A stretch of DNA of 64,000 nucleotides from Muribaculaceae bacterium (GTDB taxonomy: Bacteria > Bacteroidota > Bacteroidia > Bacteroidales > Muribaculaceae), in NCBI GenBank assembly GCA_017555085.1, contig JAFZHD010000040.1:1-64000 (forward strand), written 5' to 3'. The notes under the pieces are model-generated. The model was not told the origin of the DNA and searched no databases. It was given only the letters and a program-made list of their open reading frames with translations. This document shows positions 8,750 through 16,987 of the stretch, piece by piece. The position numbers were made by a program, and so were the translations under genes. Position 1 is the stretch's first letter. Each line of letters starts with the position of its first letter.

Positions 8750-9868
8750 ATGTTATGGGTGATTTACCTGTTGCCGTTGGCCACGGTAGCAGTGTTGATG
8801 CTGCTGAACTGCCCTTATGAATGGTGGTGGTTTTTGCTGTTGGGAGTGTTGTGCGATGCGGCCCTGTATGGCTGTTACCGCTTTTTCAGGTGGTATCACA
8901 ACAAGAGCAGCGAGTTTAGAGGCTCTTATGCCACAAGCACCTACTATTATGAGGCGTGGAACGAATTGCGCTCGCGCCAAGTGCCCGTAAAAGACAACAA
9001 GGGCAACACCGTGGGCTATCGCACCGAGCATTATGTGGTGTATCACCCGGCCGAATGGTGGGTGCACTATAACACGGGCGAGAGCGAAGCCGTTGGCAGA
9101 CGGTATTATGAATACCTCGGCCAATTGTGGGGCACAACCGAGCGGTTTCACAACATGTATCGCAACTATCACACCATCGACGGAGATGCATACAGTTATG
9201 AGTGGGACGGCGTGGAAGATACATGCGAAACACGCACCACACGCCATTCCTATGTCAATCCGCTCAAACATTCCAACTCGATATTCCGCTATAAAGAGGT
9301 GACCGACGACGAGGCCGAAGAACTTGACCTGTTTGACTACCCGCCGATAAAGGGCGAAGACCAAGAAGTGGTGTTGGGCCGAGAAGTGTCGGAAATGGTG
9401 CAGAAGAAATTCCGCTTTATCAATGCCTATTATGGCCAACAACGTGAAATCAAAGTGTTTGTATTGCTGTTTGATGCCGCCAAACACAAGCCCGATGTGG
9501 CAGTGCGGCAGCGAGCCTATTGGCATGGCGGAGCCAAAAATGAGTTTGTGGTGTGCTTGGGCATAAAAGACGGTAGGACTGTAGAGTGGTGTGAACCATT
9601 CAGTTGGATGGACAAACCCACGCTCGGGGCAGCCGTAAAAGGTTACTTCCTCAAACATCCGGGGTTGAACTTGTTTGCATTCGGTTGTTGGCTCGAAGGC
9701 AACCTCAGCTTGTGGGAACGCAAGCAGTTCAGCGACTTCCGCTACCTCGGCCTGCCATTGTCAAAGATACAGTACACCCTGCTGTTCATCCTCTCCCTCG
9801 GTCTGTGTTACCTCACCTACTACATCCTCCTCGCTAACTACCTCATCCAACCCATTATCCAGCAATAG
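8750..9868 (+). CDS. Membrane protein of unknown function, LemA neighbour
   Basis: This 372-residue protein has two N-terminal membrane helices (about 2-20 and 25-42), a large soluble middle rich in Tyr, Trp and charged residues, and one C-terminal helix (about 340-362). The middle carries many aromatic residues (for example YHPAEWWVHYN and TYYYEAWNEL). No enzyme motif was recognised. Tight spacing after lemA suggests a functional pair, possibly a membrane complex, but this is context only. A terminator follows. Confidence 0.7.
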   Translation: MLWVIYLLPLATVAVLMLLNCPYEWWWFLLLGVLCDAALYGCYRFFRWYHNKSSEFRGSYATSTYYYEAWNELRSRQVPVKDNKGNTVGYRTEHYVVYHPAEWWVHYNTGESEAVGRRYYEYLGQLWGTTERFHNMYRNYHTIDGDAYSYEWDGVEDTCETRTTRHSYVNPLKHSNSIFRYKEVTDDEAEELDLFDYPPIKGEDQEVVLGREVSEMVQKKFRFINAYYGQQREIKVFVLLFDAAKHKPDVAVRQRAYWHGGAKNEFVVCLGIKDGRTVEWCEPFSWMDKPTLGAAVKGYFLKHPGLNLFAFGCWLEGNLSLWERKQFSDFRYLGLPLSKIQYTLLFILSLGLCYLTYYILLANYLIQPIIQQ

Positions 9869-9897
9869 GGAGAAGGGTGGAAATCACAACAACGAAT

Positions 9898-9930
9898 AAG
9901 GACAGGGCAATGTTGCTCTGTCCTTTTTTT
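9898..9930 (+). terminator. Rho-independent terminator after the lemA unit
   Basis: AAGGACAG (9898-9905) pairs with CTGTCCTT (9918-9925), followed by a T run to 9930. Confidence 0.85.
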
Positions 9931-10033
9931 GTCCGGTGTGGAATTCCGTGCCGGATTTTTTGTGTTTAGGCGCGGGGTGTGATGGGGTAAATTGGTGCTA
10001 AAACGGCTTTGGGAAAAGACAAAAAAAGACAAA

Positions 10034-10063
10034 TTGAAGTATGAAACATTAGATTTAATTTTG
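10034..10063 (+). promoter_or_regulatory. Promoter of the DUF456/lipoprotein operon
   Basis: TTG (10034-10036), a 19-base spacer and TAATTTTG (10056-10063) match the consensus. The implied untranslated leader is about 125 bases. I saw no convincing fold in it. The gene-free stretch 9869-10195 otherwise holds only the upstream terminator. Confidence 0.65.
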
Positions 10064-10195
10064 CGGTGTCAAAAGATTTGAAAAAAACGAAAAGGATCCT
10101 TAATGTGGTCTCTATTCCGACTTGACGGTTCTTCGCGGATTGAGACTAAAATATGAAGAACTACAATGTATTAACAATCAAATAAATTTTTTATT

Positions 10196-10708
10196 ATGGA
10201 AATTGCAGGTCTTATAATTGGCTGGTTACTCCTCGGTTTTGGTGTACTCGGTTGTTTTGTAAACAAAATTCCCGGTCCATTGATGGCATTCTTGGGTTTG
10301 CTCATTCAAATGTGGATGTGTGATATCAATGTCGAAATGTGGGCGTTGATTTTGACAGCAGTGCTCGTTGTTGTTAGCATGGTTGTATCAAAGAAACTCG
10401 TTCCCAAAATCGGTAAAATGGTTGCAGACTTTGGCAAGGCTGGTAGTTGGGGTACAACAATCGGTTCATTGGTAGGTCTGATGATCATGCTTGGCGGTAG
10501 CGGAAACACAACTGTCCTCATTATCGCTATCGTATCAGCACTTTTGATTCTTCCCTATGTGTTTGCATTCTTGTTTGAACTTATTTCAAGAAAATCGGTA
10601 CAAGCAGCAGCCCAAGCCGCCGGTGGTGCTTTGGTGGCATTCCTCGTTGGCACAATGTTGAAGTTGGCTGTTTGTGCATTGGCTATTTACACTGTTGTTA
10701 CTAACTAA
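10196..10708 (+). CDS. DUF456 family membrane protein
   Basis: This 170-residue, very hydrophobic protein has four to five membrane helices and Gly-rich segments (FGVLGCFVNKIPGPLMAFLG and GSWGTTIGSLVGL) typical of DUF456 proteins. Their biochemical role is not established. It is the first gene of an operon with two small lipoproteins, with spacings of 14 and 19 bases. Confidence 0.8.
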   Translation: MEIAGLIIGWLLLGFGVLGCFVNKIPGPLMAFLGLLIQMWMCDINVEMWALILTAVLVVVSMVVSKKLVPKIGKMVADFGKAGSWGTTIGSLVGLMIMLGGSGNTTVLIIAIVSALLILPYVFAFLFELISRKSVQAAAQAAGGALVAFLVGTMLKLAVCALAIYTVVTN

Positions 10709-10722
10709 TAAAATTAACGAAT

Positions 10723-11430
10723 ATGAAATTTAAATTATTTGTAATGTCATTGGCAACTGTTGTTCTTGCAAGTTGCGGTGGCAGTGGCGAAACAAAAAGC
10801 GAAAGCAGTGAAAACGTTGAAAAAGAAGTAGTGTTGAAGGCTGCTCAAACCGAAATCAAAGGTGATTTGAAAGGCTGCTACGAAGTGGTTGACAAAAACT
10901 ACAAAGTGAAGTTCGCGAAAAAAAGTTATGAAGATGATGTTGTGACTGTTGAACTTAAACGCACATCACAAGACCTTCCTTATGACCGCAAAGATGTAGT
11001 GATTTTCCCAAAAGGAAAAGAGTCTTCGGCTAAAAATTGTGCAGGCTTTGGTATCGAAATCCTTGATGAGAACGGCGATGTTATTGAAAAAATAAATGCA
11101 AATAGCACTCCTTACTCTTGGGATGAAATGACAGCAGCGTTGCAATTGCTCCCTGATGAGACTACTACTATCGCGTTCCACTTGGATGATTTGTCAAATG
11201 CAGTAAGTTTCCGCGTGCTTTCAATCGTACAACCTAACGATAAACGCAAAACTGCTCTTGATGCAGAAATTGAAGCTGTTACCGAGTTGGCAAAAGAGGC
11301 TGCTGAATTGGCCGATGACGAAGATTTGCAAAAAGCAGCAAAAGATGCCGAAGCAGCTATTGAAGTGGCATCAAAATCAATGGAAGCAGCTAGTAAAATG
11401 ATGGAAGCACTTGGTGGCTTTGGTAAATAA
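10723..11430 (+). CDS. Lipoprotein with helical Ala/Glu-rich C-terminus
   Basis: This 235-residue protein has a lipoprotein signal (LASCGG, Cys near residue 18) and a polar Ser/Glu linker. A globular domain with beta character spans about 40-170. The C-terminal ~60 residues are dominated by Ala, Glu, Lys and Met and look like an amphipathic or coiled helix. No family was recognised. It lies between the DUF456 gene and another small lipoprotein, so a shared envelope role is plausible. Confidence 0.75.
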   Translation: MKFKLFVMSLATVVLASCGGSGETKSESSENVEKEVVLKAAQTEIKGDLKGCYEVVDKNYKVKFAKKSYEDDVVTVELKRTSQDLPYDRKDVVIFPKGKESSAKNCAGFGIEILDENGDVIEKINANSTPYSWDEMTAALQLLPDETTTIAFHLDDLSNAVSFRVLSIVQPNDKRKTALDAEIEAVTELAKEAAELADDEDLQKAAKDAEAAIEVASKSMEAASKMMEALGGFGK

Positions 11431-11449
11431 TAAATTAAATGTTTGACTT

Positions 11450-11761
11450 ATGAAAAAGATTGCAAAATTTTTATCATGCGCGGCAGTTGCTATTTTGATG
11501 GCATCATGTGGTAGCCCAGTTGAAAATGCTACAAGCGCAATCGAAGACGGTGACTTTGTGAAAGCCGCAAAATGTTTGACAAAACTTTCGGTAGAAGATA
11601 TCAATGGCATGGAAGCCGCAGAACAAATGGAAGTGTTTGCTGTTGCTGCCGCTATCGAAATGTCGGGCAATGAAGAGGCAAGCAAAATTCTCAACGAAAA
11701 TCTTGATGTAAATAAGATTGAAAAGAAAGAAATGTCTCTCGACAACTTGCTGGGAATGTAA
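11450..11761 (+). CDS. Small lipoprotein
   Basis: This 103-residue protein starts with a signal peptide and lipobox (MASCGS, Cys about residue 21). The remainder is helical and Ala/Glu-rich and ends in SLDNLLGM. It is the last gene of the 10196-11761 operon. No function can be assigned. Confidence 0.75.
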   Translation: MKKIAKFLSCAAVAILMASCGSPVENATSAIEDGDFVKAAKCLTKLSVEDINGMEAAEQMEVFAVAAAIEMSGNEEASKILNENLDVNKIEKKEMSLDNLLGM

Positions 11762-11914
11762 ACAACATAATCTATAACAGTAAGTATATAAAACTCGGGG
11801 TTGTTTCTTTGTGATTTGTGATTTTTGACGGATTCTTTTCGGTGTCATTGGGCTTTCGTAATCGGCTTTTGTGACGCTACTGCAAATCCCAGAATGAGAC
11901 AACCCTTCTTGATG

Positions 11915-11950
11915 AAACGGAATTTGCCGTGAGGCGAGTTCCGTTTTTTT
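11915..11950 (+). terminator. Terminator after the DUF456 operon
   Basis: AAACGGAA (11915-11922) pairs with TTCCGTTT (11939-11946) and runs into T bases. It is about 150 bases after the last stop. The remaining gene-free bases up to 12138 hold only the next promoter. Confidence 0.7.
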
Positions 11951-12068
11951 ATGAATGTTTGATGGATTGTTATGTCATGGTGTGTGGGATAATGTGCGTT
12001 ATTTTGTCGTGTCCTTGCTATGAATTGCGGAGATAGTTGTGCTTGGTGTGAAAAATAATCAAGTAAAC

Positions 12069-12101
12069 TTGTTATTTCTCGCGGGCTTATTACTATCTTT
12101 G
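12069..12101 (+). promoter_or_regulatory. Probable promoter of the antiporter/glycerate operon
   Basis: TATCTTTG (12094-12101) is a perfect -7 box. A TTG lies 22 bases upstream (12069-12071), slightly long for the consensus. The first ATG is 38 bases downstream. Confidence 0.5.
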
Positions 12102-12138
12102 TAGGATAAATAAAAACCGAAGATTAATACCAGAAAAG

Positions 12139-14289
12139 ATGATTTTTTTGTCGACGACTCCATTGGTGACCAACCCGGTGCTGATATTTTTTATCGTGCT
12201 GGCCATCATTTTGCTGGCGCCGGTGATTCTAAACCGTTTCAAAATTCCCCATATTATCGGACTTATTGTGGCCGGCATTGTTGTTGGTCCTTATGGTTTT
12301 CATGTACTTGCCTATGACATGAGTTTTGAACTTTTTGGCAAGGTGGGGCTACTCTATTTGATGTTCCTCGCGGGGATTGAGATTGATATGTATCACTTGA
12401 AACTCAATTTCAAACGCGGACTTGTGTTTGGTGTGCTCACTTTTATGCTGCCGATGATTATCGGTACGCTTGCGAGTGTCTATTTGCTCGGTATGGAGTG
12501 GGTTACATCGTTGCTGCTTGCGTCAATGTATGCCTCTCACACGCTGATTTCTTATCCTGTTGTGGCGCGCTTTGGTATTAGCAAAAACCCGGCGGTGCTG
12601 ATTGCTATCGTGGGTACTATCATTGCTGTTATCGGTGCGTTGCTTGTGCTTGCGGCGGCTGTGAATGTTCACAACACGGGTGAGTTTAATGTCAACGATT
12701 TGCTATGGTTGTTGGGCCGATTGGTTATCTACTGCACGGTGATGATGGTTGTGTATCCGCGTGTTACCCGATGGTTTTTCAAGAATTTCAGCGATAAGGT
12801 CACACAGTTTGTATATATCATGGCGTTGGTGTTTTTGGCGTCATGGTTTGCCCAGGCTATCGGTTTGGAGGCTGTTCTCGGTGCGTTCTTTGCCGGATTG
12901 GTGCTCAATCGATTCATTCCGAATGCATCGCCGTTGATGAGCCGCATCGAGTTTGTGGGTAATGCTATTTTCATTCCCTATTTCCTGATTGGTGTGGGCA
13001 TGATGATTAACACAAGGGTGATTGCCAATGTGGACACTATTGTGGTGGCGCTCAACATGATTACTGTGGCGATTGTGGCTAAATGGCTTGCAGCATGGTT
13101 TGCCCAAAAGATTTATCGCATGGGCGGCGACGAGCGCAAGGTGTTGTTTGGCCTCACAACGGCTCACACTGCGGTGGCCCTTGCGGTTGTTACAATCGGC
13201 TATAATCTGCATTTGATGGACGAGACTGTGCTAAACGGCACTGTGTTGATGATTCTTGTTACTTGTGCCATTGCTCCGATAGTCACTTCGGGCGCAGCTA
13301 CACGCATCAAAATCAAGATGCTCGAAGAGGGCGAAAGCAAGGCCGATGTGTCGCGCCGACAGTTAGATACCAATACTTTGATTCCTGTTGCTACTCCCAT
13401 GGCGGCACAGCCGTTGGTGGAGTTGGCATTGTTGATGCGCAGCGTTAGCGGCCGTCAAAACATATATGCATTGCATGTTCGCAACGATAACAGTTCGAAG
13501 TCGCGCGCGCTTGGCCGTAGTTCGCTCGAACAGGCACAAAAAGCGGCTGCAAGTGTCGATGCGACAATCACGCCGATTGAGCGCTATGACATGAGTACAC
13601 CTATAGGTATTCTCAACACTATCGAGGAGCGCGATATCACTGATGTGATATTGGGTATGCACCGCAAGTCGTTGGTTATTGACAGCTTCTTTGGACCAAA
13701 GATTGAACACTTGCTCAAAACGACTAATAAGATGCTGATAATATCGCGCTGCTATGTGCCGCTCAACACTATCACGCGCATAGTGGTGTCGGTGCCGCCT
13801 AAGGCGCAATATGAAACCGGATTTCGCCGTTGGGTGGTGAAGGTCGGTAATTTGGCGCGTGAAATCGGTTGCCGTGTGATATTCTGCTGTCATCCCGAAA
13901 CGCGTCCGCTCATCAGGGGCGTGTTGCATAGCGAACGATTGGAAATTCGCAACGAATATCGTGATGTGGAGCAATGGGACGACTTTGTGTTGCTTGCCAA
14001 CCGCATTCTTGATGATGACTTGCTTGTGGTGGTGAGTGCGCGTCGCACCTCGGTGTCGTTCTCGGCCGATATGGACTCAATTCCGGGCTTTGTGCAGCGT
14101 TATTTCTCGCATAATAATCTCATTGTGCTGTATCCCGAACAGTTTGGCGAAGAAGACAAGTTGACAACATTTGTCGACCCGTTGTCAACCGATATGAACT
14201 TGGCTCCGCTGTCAATATGGATGCGTATGAGCGAATGGTATCGTAGTGTGGTGACCAACCGCCGAAACAAAAAGAATATTGATTTATAA
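12139..14289 (+). CDS. CPA2-type cation:proton antiporter with C-terminal USP-like region
   Basis: This 716-residue protein has an N-terminal transport domain (about 1-400) of roughly 12 membrane helices with Kef/CPA2-type motifs (FLAGIEIDMYHLKLNFKRG, LGAFFAGLVLNR). A cytoplasmic region of about 300 residues follows and resembles universal-stress-protein-like domains found on Bacteroidetes CPA2 members. It should exchange Na+ or K+ for H+, but the ion cannot be read from sequence. It is the first gene of a unit with a GntP permease (26 bases on) and glycerate kinase. Confidence 0.88.
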   Translation: MIFLSTTPLVTNPVLIFFIVLAIILLAPVILNRFKIPHIIGLIVAGIVVGPYGFHVLAYDMSFELFGKVGLLYLMFLAGIEIDMYHLKLNFKRGLVFGVLTFMLPMIIGTLASVYLLGMEWVTSLLLASMYASHTLISYPVVARFGISKNPAVLIAIVGTIIAVIGALLVLAAAVNVHNTGEFNVNDLLWLLGRLVIYCTVMMVVYPRVTRWFFKNFSDKVTQFVYIMALVFLASWFAQAIGLEAVLGAFFAGLVLNRFIPNASPLMSRIEFVGNAIFIPYFLIGVGMMINTRVIANVDTIVVALNMITVAIVAKWLAAWFAQKIYRMGGDERKVLFGLTTAHTAVALAVVTIGYNLHLMDETVLNGTVLMILVTCAIAPIVTSGAATRIKIKMLEEGESKADVSRRQLDTNTLIPVATPMAAQPLVELALLMRSVSGRQNIYALHVRNDNSSKSRALGRSSLEQAQKAAASVDATITPIERYDMSTPIGILNTIEERDITDVILGMHRKSLVIDSFFGPKIEHLLKTTNKMLIISRCYVPLNTITRIVVSVPPKAQYETGFRRWVVKVGNLAREIGCRVIFCCHPETRPLIRGVLHSERLEIRNEYRDVEQWDDFVLLANRILDDDLLVVVSARRTSVSFSADMDSIPGFVQRYFSHNNLIVLYPEQFGEEDKLTTFVDPLSTDMNLAPLSIWMRMSEWYRSVVTNRRNKKNIDL

Positions 14290-14315
14290 AATATAAAAAA
14301 ACGAACTGAAAAGAT

Positions 14316-15566
14316 ATGATGAGTAGTGCTCTTGCGGCCCTGATAGGGCTATGTTTATCAATCGTGTTGATTGTGAAAAAAGTGTCGCCGGTGTTTAGCC
14401 TTATGCTTGGCGCGGCAGTTGGCGGTTTGTTGGCCGGTTGGGGCCTTGAACAGACTGTTGCCGAGATGTTGTCGGGTGTGAAGGATATCACTCCCGCGAT
14501 TGTCCGCATCATTGCAGCCGGTGTGTTGACCGGTATGTTGGTGAAAACGGGTGCGGCGTCAACAATTGCCAAGAGCATTATCAAAGCGTTGGGTCAGCGT
14601 TACATTTATTTGGCACTCGCTTTGTCGGCATTGATATTGACCGCTATGGGCGTGTTTGTCGATGTTGCTGTTATTACCATTGCTCCCATTGCGATTATTA
14701 CCGGTAGCAAGTTGCGCTTGTCAAAATTCAAATTGTTGCTTGCAATGATTGGTGGGGGTAAGTGTGGTAACATTATTTCGCCCAACCCCAACACCATTAT
14801 CGCGGCCGAAAACTTTGATGCACCGTTGTCATCGGTGATGGGCGCAGGCATTTTGCCCGCCATCGTGGGCTTATTGGTAACAGTATTTGTTATCGTTCCG
14901 CTCATGCCCAAAGGCGATTTGATGGAAAGCGACCACGCCGACGAAGATGATGAAAAATTACCCCCATTGTGGTTGAGTTTGCTCGGTCCGATTGTAACAA
15001 TCGTTCTTCTCGCGTTGCGTCCCATTGCGGGCATCGTGGTTGACCCGATGATTGCATTGCCCGTTGGTGGTATTGTGGGTATCTTGGTTACAGGAAATTG
15101 GAAAAATATGGCAAACTGCTTGACCTACGGCTTGGAAAAAATGTCGGGCATCGCTATCTTGCTTGTCGGCACAGGCACATTGGCCGGTATCATAAAGGCT
15201 TCATCAATCAAAGATGTGCTTGTGGGTATGCTCGAAGGATGGAGCAATGGAGGTACATTTATGGCGCCGATAGCCGGTTCGCTCATGTCGGCAGCAACGG
15301 CATCTACCACAGCCGGCGCAACCATTGCATCGGCATCATTTGGCGATGCGATTGTGGCGGCAGGAGTGGCAGCAGTGTGGGGCGCGGCAATGATTAATGC
15401 CGGTGCGACTACACTTGACCATTTGCCCCACGGTTCATTCTTCCACGCTACCGGCGGTTCAATGGGCTTCAGCGTGAAAGAGCGATTGAAACTCATTCCC
15501 TATGAATCGTTGGTGGGTTTCATTCTCGCAATTTGCAGTGTGGTGACATATATGATTTTGAATTAA
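14316..15566 (+). CDS. GntP family permease (gluconate/glycerate type)
   Basis: This 416-residue integral membrane protein has about 12 hydrophobic segments. The GntP signature-like regions include GGGKCGNIISPNPNTIIAAE and MSAATASTTAGATIASASFG. Family members import gluconate, glycerate or related hydroxy acids with H+. The next gene is a glycerate kinase, 24 bases away, which makes D-glycerate the most likely substrate. That choice is inferred from context. Two consecutive ATG codons at 14316 and 14319 are possible starts. Confidence 0.88.
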   Translation: MMSSALAALIGLCLSIVLIVKKVSPVFSLMLGAAVGGLLAGWGLEQTVAEMLSGVKDITPAIVRIIAAGVLTGMLVKTGAASTIAKSIIKALGQRYIYLALALSALILTAMGVFVDVAVITIAPIAIITGSKLRLSKFKLLLAMIGGGKCGNIISPNPNTIIAAENFDAPLSSVMGAGILPAIVGLLVTVFVIVPLMPKGDLMESDHADEDDEKLPPLWLSLLGPIVTIVLLALRPIAGIVVDPMIALPVGGIVGILVTGNWKNMANCLTYGLEKMSGIAILLVGTGTLAGIIKASSIKDVLVGMLEGWSNGGTFMAPIAGSLMSAATASTTAGATIASASFGDAIVAAGVAAVWGAAMINAGATTLDHLPHGSFFHATGGSMGFSVKERLKLIPYESLVGFILAICSVVTYMILN

Positions 15567-15590
15567 TAGAAACCGAAAATACAAAAAGAT

Positions 15591-16718
15591 ATGCGCAAAA
15601 TAGTAGTAGCATCTGATTCGTTCAAAGGCTCGTTGTCGTCAACCGATGTGGCAAACAGTGCCGAACGAGGAATTAAAGAGGTGTTGTCTCAATGTGAGGT
15701 GGTAAAAGTAAATGTTGCCGATGGAGGCGAAGGTACGGTCGACGCGATTGTTGATGCTCTCGGCGGCACTATTGTCACCGTTGAGGTTAGTGACCCGCTT
15801 GGTCGCAAAATTGAGGCACAATATGGCATTGCCGGCGAAGTTGCTATCCTTGAAATGGCATCGGCAAGCGGATTGCCATTGTTGAAAGTCGAGGAGCGCA
15901 ATCCGTTGTTGACATCAACACGCGGAACTGGCGAAATGATTATGGATGCCATTGCGCGCGGATGTCGCAAGTTTTTGGTGGGTATTGGCGGTAGTGCTAC
16001 CAACGATGCCGCAACAGGCATGCTTCAAGCCATGGGCTACCGTTTCCTTGATGCGCAAGGCAACGAGATAGCCGAGTGCTGTGGCGGCCGTCTTGAAGAT
16101 ATTGCTTCTATCGACGACAGCCAAGTGGCGGCAGCCGTGAAAGAGTCGCAGTTTACCGTTGCCTGTGATGTTGACACCCCATTCTGTGGTCCCGATGGTG
16201 CTGCACCCGTGTTTGCTCCGCAAAAAGGTGCAGATGAGACAATGGTGCGCCGTCTTGACGAAGGTATGGCCTCGTTTGCCCGCGTGATTGAAGAAAAATA
16301 TAGCATAAACATAGTGCCCGTAGCCGGTGCCGGTGCTGCCGGTGGCATGGGCGGCGGTTTCCGTGCCGTGCTCAATGCCGAACTTAAAAAAGGCATTGAT
16401 ATGGTGCTTGATGCAATCGGTTTTGATGCCACAATCAAAGGTGCCGACTTGGTGATAACCGGCGAAGGTAAGGTCGATTTCCAAACTGCCAAAGGCAAAA
16501 CCGCTGCGGGTGTGTTGGCGCGTGCCAAAGCCGCCGGAATACCTGTTGTAGCAATCGGTGGCTGTGTGGAACGTTGTGACAGCCTTGATGCGATGGGCTT
16601 TGCCGGCGTATATCCGATTCTCGAAGAGAAAGTGCCTCTTGAAGTGGCAATGCAACACGATTTTGCTTCGGCAAATGTAACTCGCACAGTGGCGAGAATA
16701 GTATCGCAAATGAATTAA
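15591..16718 (+). CDS. Glycerate kinase (GarK/GlxK family)
   Basis: This 375-residue protein matches the two-domain glycerate 2-kinase family that phosphorylates D-glycerate with ATP. It starts with IVVASDSFKGSLSSTDVANS, then has VADGGEGTVDAIV, GIGGSATNDAATGM, and the Gly-rich PVAGAGAAGGMGGGFRA, all in family order. The product 2-phosphoglycerate enters glycolysis. With the preceding permease it forms a glycerate uptake-and-use module. The stop codon lies inside the left terminal repeat of the MITE-like element that follows. Confidence 0.94.
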   Translation: MRKIVVASDSFKGSLSSTDVANSAERGIKEVLSQCEVVKVNVADGGEGTVDAIVDALGGTIVTVEVSDPLGRKIEAQYGIAGEVAILEMASASGLPLLKVEERNPLLTSTRGTGEMIMDAIARGCRKFLVGIGGSATNDAATGMLQAMGYRFLDAQGNEIAECCGGRLEDIASIDDSQVAAAVKESQFTVACDVDTPFCGPDGAAPVFAPQKGADETMVRRLDEGMASFARVIEEKYSINIVPVAGAGAAGGMGGGFRAVLNAELKKGIDMVLDAIGFDATIKGADLVITGEGKVDFQTAKGKTAAGVLARAKAAGIPVVAIGGCVERCDSLDAMGFAGVYPILEEKVPLEVAMQHDFASANVTRTVARIVSQMN

Positions 16719-16917
16719 GGGAACTTCTATAAATTCCAGTTAATTTAATTTTAAAATCGGGTATTATTTCTATCTTGAGTGCTTTATGTTTTTGTTTGGT
16801 CCTTTTTAGATTTTGTTTCAATCACATAGCTCGCTATGTTCATTCAACAAAACTCAAAAAATCCCTCAAACAAAATTCATAAATCTTCTCAATGTAATTA
16901 ATAGAAGTACCCTTAAG
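16714..16917. repeat. MITE-like element with terminal inverted repeats, folds as one long hairpin
   Basis: The left end TTAAGGGAACTTCTATAAAT (from 16714) is matched on the complement of the right end (to 16917) by TTAAGGGTACTTCTATTAAT, differing at two positions. Inside, the two halves remain complementary over most of their length up to a central palindrome near 16823-16840 (ACATAGC/GCTATGT-like), with one asymmetric insertion in the left half. The element carries no gene. Its left repeat includes the glycerate kinase stop codon. Confidence 0.6.
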
Positions 16918-16940
16918 AAAAGACAATGATTGAGATAACA

Positions 16941-16977
16941 AAACACGCCCACGGAAACCCGTGGGCGTGTTTGTTTT
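16941..16977. terminator. Strong bidirectional terminator
   Basis: A 14-bp perfect stem, AAACACGCCCACGG (16941-16954) with CCGTGGGCGTGTTT (16959-16972), has an AAAC loop and T residues on the plus side. It separates the convergent glycerate kinase and minus-strand genes. Confidence 0.8.
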
Positions 16978-16987
16978 TCGGTGGGTG

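Noticed and set aside
8753..9658. Open frame of 301 codons opposite the LemA-neighbour membrane protein
   Set aside because: Composition and position mark it as a shadow of the plus-strand gene, which has membrane helices and fits the operon.
15915..16709. Open frame of 264 codons opposite glycerate kinase
   Set aside because: The plus-strand gene is an unambiguous kinase; this frame is His/Cys-rich with no recognisable domain.
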